From Crotalaria pallida (taxonomy: Eukaryota; Streptophyta; Magnoliopsida; Fabales; Fabaceae), in the NCBI GenBank assembly GCA_037953625.1, contig CM075656.1, forward strand, positions 73,489,001-73,553,000: DNA of 64,000 nt, written 5' to 3'. Under the pieces are notes generated by a model that worked only from the letters and a program-made list of their open reading frames with translations, was not told where the DNA came from and searched no databases. Both the position numbers and the translations under genes were made by a program. Every line of letters starts with the position of its first letter. Position 1 is the stretch's first letter. Below, piece by piece: positions 58,911-64,000 of the stretch.

Positions 58911-59654
58911 AGAAGGTTATCATTGTTACATTCCTAATATCCTTTGCCATAAATTGAAAATTATTATTAATGTCATGTACAATAATTTCAGCATGCAAGT
59001 TACTGAATTTTCAAATAAATCTAACTAACTTTATAATTGTTTCAGATTGGTGATATATATGGCTTCCCACCTGTGCTCTTTACACTTTGTGACAGAGAAT
59101 TTGCATTTCTAATCGATGTGAATGAGAAATTCTATGTGATTATGGGGAAAATATCTTTTACTATTTTGCAAATGTTTGATGATGAAGACATATTAAAAAC
59201 ATTCCGTGAAAACATTTCAGACATTGAGGTACAACTCAAATTTTTTTTTGTTCATTACCTATCTATATGCATTTATGAAAAATTTCATAACAAATTAAAG
59301 TTGTTAAATCGCAGGAAAATCACTAATCTCCAAATTCTGTTACACATGGAAATACATTGAACAAGTCAGACTGCAACAATTCTGCTGCTGTAATGATCTG
59401 ATCTAATGTAAAAAAAAATATGTGCTTACTAATACATATATACTCATCTTAATACTTTAATTTCAGGAAATTGGATCAGTTTCTTCTGAAAACAACCTGG
59501 ATGAATTACAAACCCCACAGTCCACAAGTTATAATAAGGGGAAAAAGTACTTATGGAGGATGAGCATGACATACTTGGTATTTCTCAATTTGAAACACCA
59601 CAACTATCAACAACAAAAGGATCAAAGCGTTTGAAAAAAGACAACCAGGAATGA

Positions 59655-60219
59655 ATGTGTTTGATTTGGTAAATAATGCAATGCTTTTAGCAAATAGTTT
59701 CCATTGTTATACAATAGAATAGTATATTTTAATTCAGATATAATAAGGTATATATGTAACAAATATTATCATTCACTTTGCAGGTTCAAGCAAGCAAATT
59801 CAGCACTCTCTGCCATTTCTGAAATAAAACTATAATTTTGAGACAAGAAGAATTGTTTGGTTTGAAATTTTTCGGTTTCTTAATTCATTTCAACCACTAT
59901 TGCAGATTTAACCTTAATCAAAAATATTATTTCAGTTATGTTTTTCTTACCATAATACTGTGATTTTTATGTCCTAATTTGAAGTTTTGCTATCAACTTA
60001 TGAAATTATTATGAATTTATGAAAGTAAAGGGTATGAAATTACTTTGCTGGCAATTCAATTAGTTATTCATATTCAATGTTAACTTGATATGGATATACT
60101 GTACAAACAGAAACTAAGTTCAGTATACTACGTTAACTGAACAACTTTAACTGAAGAAACGAAATGTCCAAAACTTATGTGGGTGGTTAAATATATTGAG
60201 AATGAAGACATACCAAAGT
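59655..60219. other. 3' flank of the RPA1-like gene
   Basis: AT-rich DNA between two convergent genes. A short exon-like GTTCAAGCAAGCAAATTCAG occurs near 59783 after an AG. No gene is called. Confidence 0.45.
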
Positions 60220-60746
60220 CTACCTCTTTTTTAGTTGCGCAGAGGTAATAGTAATTGCAAACAATTCCTCCATGACATGTTCTCCTTCAGCAGGAAATTT
60301 TTCATCAAAATCTTCTGAAGCTTCATCTTCCTGCAAAATAAAAAATAAAAATCACAACGTTACTCTTTTGAATGTGTAAATCAGAATGACATAAAAAAAA
60401 TAACATTAATATGAAAAATGATATCATATACCTCAGACATTGAAACAAAACCATCGTTAACATAATCAAATATGACTTTCTTTGAACCTTCAGTAGTTAG
60501 CTCAACAATTTCTCTTTTTAGTCTTCCAATAGGAGACAAATTCCTAATTCTGGCACTTGGAGATCTTGAATAGCGATTACAATTCTCAGAAACCTCTTCT
60601 TCACAACTGATATCAATAATTTCACCCGAACTACACGAAAATTAAGAGATTTAAGCATTATTCAATGAGTAATTTAATTTACATCAATGACTAATGCTAA
60701 GAATCAAGAAAAGGAAATTTCGTTCAACCTACACTTACATACTCAT
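60220..60746 (-). CDS. small three-exon gene, 105 aa, unknown; convergent in the Helitron
   Basis: Predicted minus-strand exons are 60746-60739 (ATG AGT AT), 60630-60432 and 60330-60220. Donors and acceptors are GT/AG throughout, and phases agree (8, 199 and 111 nt). The frame ends TAG at 60222-60220. The protein starts MSISGEIIDISCEEEVSE and has a basic, proline-containing centre (YSRSPSARIRNLSPIGRLKR). It then has an acidic part (EEDEASEDFDEKF) and ends TITSAQLKKR. There is no signal peptide or membrane helix. The SPSAR/SPIGR pattern suggests a short charged linear region, perhaps for protein or nucleic-acid contact. I do not recognise a family. A leader-like stretch lies at 60750-60850. 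The 8-nt first exon is the weak point; a start further upstream in other frames is possible. Confidence 0.5.
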
Positions 60747-61320
60747 CTTCAAAGAACAACCGAATGACTCTCAAAAAAATGATGATGACCCACCAAAGAT
60801 CGCCTCCTTCACCGTACACAATCATCACAACTTATAATGGAAACCCTAAACTTCAACTTTGCTCATAAAAGGTCCCTTTCTTGATTGGATCGGGCTGACC
60901 ATATGAAGAAATGAAAGATTCGATCTTTTGTTTTTTATTGAAATATTGGGATGACTGTTAGTGCTGGTTATTGATTTGGTATTGAGATTTGAAAGTGGTG
61001 GACGCTGGTCTTGAAGAAGCGTGGTGGCAGAGAGGGAGCGAAAGTTTTGTGCCTATGAAGTTTTTTTGTGCCTATGAAGTTTTTGTGCCTATGAAGAAGC
61101 GTAGTAATATTCTATTGGGATTTCTAAAAAACTGATAGCTTTCCTATATGAAATTTTTTTGGTAAAGCCCAACATATGCCTATGAAATTTTTTTGATAGC
61201 TTTCCTATATGAAGTTTTTTTTTGGTAAAGCCCAACTAATAAATAAATATACAACATGCTTTTTATCAAATAATATTTAATATGTTACTTAATTACTAAA
61301 TAATACCCTTCCCTCTTTCA
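60747..61320. other. Helitron 3' subterminal DNA
   Basis: Leader-like sequence for the minus-strand gene up to about 60900. After that a tandem text (GTGCCTATGAAGTTTTT..., three times near 61050-61090, and CTTTCCTATATGAA twice, 61139-61215) precedes the terminus. No gene. Confidence 0.5.
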
Positions 61321-61349
61321 CCCTGCATGTGCACGGGCTTGCTTACTAG
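61321..61349 (+). other. Helitron 3' terminus (hairpin + CTAG)
   Basis: CCCTGCATGTGCACGGG forms a GC-rich stem with a single-base bulge. It is followed by CTTGCTTA and CTAG at 61346-61349, then T. The layout matches the terminus at 16025. Confidence 0.72.
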
Positions 61350-62054
61350 TTCTAATAAACTTGAATTGGTTCTAATTAAATTTTTGAACCATTTTAATTG
61401 ATTCAGTTCTAAAAATCAAACCATATAATATGGTTCACTTTAGTTTGGTTAGATTTTTCTAAAAATCAAACCATGAATAGCATTCAATGACACACACTTT
61501 CGGATTATACAATTTCATGTTTGCCGAAATATTTTTCATTCTTTCTTGTCCGTCTAACAATTGGGTTCTAAATGATGAAATTGTTTTTTCATTATTCGGC
61601 ATGCAAAAACAATGACAACTTTTATTTCAAATTTATCAGCCATCTAAAGAGAAAGAATAATTTGTTCTTCAATTCCTTTATTTATTATTCATCAATTCAA
61701 ACTTCTCTCTTTTGATTGTTTTGTTGAAGTTTGCCTCAAACTTCTCAGCAACATGGTAATAAATTGTTTTGTCTTATAAATTTAAAAAAAAATAAAAAAT
61801 CAAAGATGATGACAACTTTCAATTCAGCTTTATTTCTCACAAGAGCTAGAGACCGAAGGATTAAGACTAATCATCATCATTTATCTCATCAGACTTAACC
61901 ATAACTAATATAAAGAAAAATATAACGTACCATCATGCATCAACTTTTACATTATTATTCAAATATATATATTTATATATGTATACATAAAAAATAGAGA
62001 TCAGAGTAGCTAGCTAGGCTTAGGCTTAATTAGCTTTGTACTATCTAGCTACTT
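61350..62054. other. intergenic DNA
   Basis: AT-rich. It includes AT-rich 3' flank of the protease relic (minus strand) and a short TATATATATTTATATATG stretch near 61966. No gene. Confidence 0.5.
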
Positions 62055-62283
62055 TTACTCCTTTGAACAAGCCGCTTTTGCAAACGAAACCGTTCTGTTA
62101 TCAAGGTCATAATATTCAATGTTAAAAATAGCTGTTGGTAGCTGCCAAGAATCGAGATCCCCGTGGTAGGGAGTATATATCGCAAAGCAGATCTTGTGCT
62201 GTCAACGTTACAAATGTGTTCAATAAACTCAACTGCAACTTAGCACCACCGGTAGATTTGAGTCTCATGTCGGGGAAATAGAT
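62055..62283 (-). pseudogene. CDR1-type aspartic protease, C-terminal relic
   Basis: Reading the minus strand in successive frames gives the C-terminal end of a plant A1 (pepsin-like) protease. The order is YFPDMRLKSTGGAKLQLSLL with NTFV, then ICFAI, then TTGISILGSYQQ, then FNIEYYDLDNRTVSFAKAAC, SKE and TAA at 62057-62055. Family members show 'FP.I..HF.GA...L...N.FV', 'CFA', 'SI.GN..Q.NF.V.YDL....V.F....C' in this order. At least three frameshifts separate the pieces, and both catalytic Asp regions lie upstream and are missing. Dead remnant. Confidence 0.7.
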
Positions 62284-62418
62284 TCTCTTACGTGATGTTA
62301 GAAAAACATAGATACAAAATCACTAAAATTCCAAACAAAAAATTTTGGATTTATTTTAAATTTTAGTGTTTTTACACTAATGTTCTTCTAACATAATGTT
62401 AGAGGATCCAAATCCTGA
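62284..62418. mobile_element. small inverted-repeat element
   Basis: A left arm TTCTCTTACGTGATGTTAGA, running to CACTAAAA, pairs with a right arm TTTTAGTGTTTTTACACTAA that runs to GTTAGAGGATCC. The unit is about 135 bp and folds almost completely. It abuts the protease relic. Confidence 0.6.
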
Positions 62419-62456
62419 TATGAGGGTACTTAAATGAGTATAGCTTATAACAAATT

Positions 62457-62726
62457 CCATCCCTCCTTAAATATAAAGTCTTTTTTGGGATTTCATTTCC
62501 ATTAAGAAAATGGAATAATTTAGTTAATTATATTGGAAATGTGAACTTTTAATATGTAATTTCAAAATTACCTCTATTAATATGATTGGAATCTAAAAAA
62601 TGTTAAATAAATAAGGCTGTTTGTGGAAAAAAGTAATTAATGATCATTAAAAATTAGTATAAAACTTTATAAATAAAGACAAAATAAAAATGTCAAAAGA
62701 ATTTTATATTTATGGAAGGAGAGAGT
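62457..62726. mobile_element. Stowaway-like MITE
   Basis: Arms CATCCCTCCTTAAATATAAA and TTTATATTTATGGAAGGAGA enclose a body that shares text with the inner element at 37914-38201 in reverse orientation. Confidence 0.75.
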
Positions 62727-63254
62727 AACATATTTGCATTCATTTGCTTCTGTATACATTTACTAGGATTAAAACAGTAGTCACAAATTAAATAGCACTA
62801 TCACATTGTGCGATACGGTGAGTACTAGACTTTTGTGGATCAAAATACGGGGAATTTTGACGGCAGTACTGAGCACAAGGCAAGCACTGAGTCCAAGTAA
62901 GATCACTGCCTGTGTCAGCAGTAGCAATTGATTCTATTGCTCCTTCTGGATCTATTTACAGGACATACTTAATCATATCACACAATTCAAGGTGGATAAT
63001 TAGGTTTTTTGAAACTTTAAAAAAATACTTCAACATTATAATCTTACCCTCTTAACTTGCATTGAGAATTTCATAATGCATTACTTCACATTAATAGGCA
63101 AAGGGAAAATAAGAGAAAATAGCAATAAATGTCTCCTAAAAAATACAAAGTGACTTATAAATAGGACCAAAGAATCCTTCTAGAATGTGACTTATAAATA
63201 GGACCGGAGGGAGTAGCGTATAAGTTTCACACGGCTCTATTAAATTCTTACTTA
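62727..63254. other. intergenic DNA with MITE tail
   Basis: No gene. From about 62950 to 63210 a Stowaway-like element with a degraded left end can be followed to ATAAATAGGACCGGAGGGAG. Confidence 0.5.
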
Positions 63255-63527
63255 CTCCCTCCGATCCTATTTATAAGACCCTTTTGGGGTTTTTGTTTTG
63301 GTCCTATTTATAAGACCATTTTTCAATTTTCAATAACATTTAATTACTTTTTTCCACAAACACCCCTGTAAAGTCAACACTTTTTAGAGTTCCAATAATA
63401 ATTATAGGGGTAGTTTTGAAAATGTATATCATATTTTCACATTTCCAATGCCACTAACAAATTTATCCACTTTCCTTGGTGGGAGTGAAAAACTCCTAAA
63501 AGATCTTATAAATAGGATCGGAGGGAA
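63255..63527. mobile_element. Stowaway-like MITE
   Basis: A 273-bp element flanked by TA. Arms are CTCCCTCCGATCCTATTTAT and ATAAATAGGATCGGAGGGAA. Confidence 0.88.
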
Positions 63528-63894
63528 TATATAACTTCAGTATTTCACCAAGTAGTAACTCAATATTCAAGCAACATAGACAAATTGAATGCCAATACGA
63601 TAGTCATTTATTTAAGTTATTCACATGTTTACATGGAGTAGAATGACATTATCTCTAATTAACTATCCATTAATAAAAAAATATTTGAAGTAACCATTTA
63701 AATCATCCACTCAACTTGTGCTTTACATGTCAAAATACTATCTCTTTTTTTTTTTTAATTAAAAATATTATGTCCAAATTAGTACTAAAACTAAGAAATA
63801 ATTTTGGCACGCCAAATATTAGAAAAAAAATAAAGACATGTAACAAAATGATTTTGAAATTTAAAAACTATAAACATGATTAAACTTTTTCTAA
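63528..63894. other. intergenic DNA
   Basis: AT-rich; no gene or repeat seen. Confidence 0.5.
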
Positions 63895-64000
63895 GAGCAA
63901 TTCCAGCGGCTTTTTAAGTCGTTCGTTCATTGCTCAGTGAACGTCCTTTCATGTTCATAACCGATGGGACATTTTGCATGTTCGTCCCATTTTCAGAATT
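63895..64000. mobile_element. left end of a PIF/Harbinger-type MITE, cut by window end
   Basis: Begins GAGCAATTCCAGCGGC directly after TAA (63892-63894), the same style of tip and target as the element at 24606. Interior TTCGTTCATTGCTCAGTGAACG is palindromic-like. The right end is outside the window. Confidence 0.5.

Larger units (their letters stand above)
52546..59654 (+). pseudogene. RPA1-like (DUF223/OB-fold, zinc-finger) gene, 11 exons, disrupted
   Basis: Exons are 52546-52710, 52830-53124, 53232-53328, 53419-53540, 53622-53709, 53822-53960, 54054-54162, 54275-54347, 54446-54566, 59046-59228 and 59467-59654. The splice phase at every junction agrees, giving about 526 codons. The N-terminal OB-fold has GRINRMWKVINKD and ends near LPIYGFNFEPF. 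A second OB-fold follows (DVIGFITEHN, GNTVKASLFDEHA). The C-terminal domain has a zinc finger: ACSMCKK, then YFACAIEGCKEE. Next come MMVSDSEDEANFVLMDNLA and a basic tail GSKRLKK. RPA1 homologues bind single-stranded DNA in replication and repair. The gene is broken by TGA at 53007-53009 (exon 2), by a frameshift in exon 11 and by an LTR element after exon 9. Exon 1 contains a tandem copy of KDLIP. Disrupted, but otherwise well preserved. Confidence 0.85.
52546..61349 (+). mobile_element. second Helitron-like element with RPA1-like gene
   Basis: The left limit shown is the RPA1-like start codon; the true 5' TC end is unresolved. The right end is a hairpin plus CTAG at 61349 before a T. It carries an 11-exon RPA1-like gene and a small convergent gene, and is interrupted by a 4.34-kb LTR element. 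No Rep/helicase frame exists, so it would depend on another element for movement. Confidence 0.6.

Noticed and set aside
1..64000. tRNA genes, CRISPR arrays and bacterial operons
   Set aside because: tRNA-like box A/B motifs were found only inside SINEs with A-tails; no CRISPR-like spaced repeats; gene structure is spliced and eukaryotic.

Overview
The window is AT-rich plant nuclear DNA, most likely from a papilionoid legume. It has a spliced aquaporin gene, a small TATA-driven plant gene, tRNA-derived SINEs, Stowaway, hAT, Harbinger and Mutator-type small elements, a copia remnant and Helitron termini. The legume assignment is an inference from the overall feel of the repeats and gene fragments. 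No organellar, bacterial or tRNA/rRNA genes were recognised. By length the window is mostly transposable elements, many of them nested.

Ordinary genes. Only two genes look intact. One is a PIP2-type aquaporin on the + strand (29297-32871, four exons, 293 residues, all water-channel signatures present). The other is a 63-residue unnamed protein at 6155-6346, with a TATA box, a CACGTG element and an overlapping upstream ORF. A third, smaller candidate is a three-exon, 105-residue minus-strand gene at 60220-60746.

Region 8.5-16 kb. This looks like a Helitron-like element. It starts with exons of an RPA1-like (DUF223/OB-fold) protein, then carries broken exons resembling a UDP-glycosyltransferase, phospholipase D zeta and a UBC23/24 (PHO2-type) ubiquitin-conjugating enzyme. 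It ends in a hairpin followed by CTAG at 16025. A Mutator-type MITE and a hAT MITE have since inserted into it, each with a perfect target-site duplication.

Region 16.2-22.65 kb. A Mutator-like element with about 10-bp target duplications holds a 5.87-kb TG...CA sequence flanked by a perfect 5-bp duplication. This is best read as a giant solo LTR. The LTR carries its own TATA-like promoter and a 115-codon ORF with a strongly acidic tail.

Region 22.7-49.4 kb. This part holds the aquaporin, with a MITE just upstream and two more in intron 2. It also has a 1.43-kb Mutator-type element, a 5'-truncated LINE with a perfect 17-bp target duplication, nested Stowaway elements, a SINE inside a Stowaway element, further SINEs, a long-TIR Mutator-type element and an internally deleted copia element on the minus strand.

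Region 49.9-61.35 kb. An orphan two-exon fragment is followed by a second Helitron-like unit. Its RPA1-like gene can be followed through 11 exons whose splice phases all agree. That gene is broken by one stop codon, one frameshift and a 4.34-kb non-autonomous LTR element inserted at an exon end. Downstream lie the small minus-strand three-exon gene and a hairpin-CTAG terminus at 61349.

Region 61.4-64 kb. This holds a frameshifted relic of a CDR1-type aspartic protease and several small inverted-repeat elements. The last of these runs off the end of the window.
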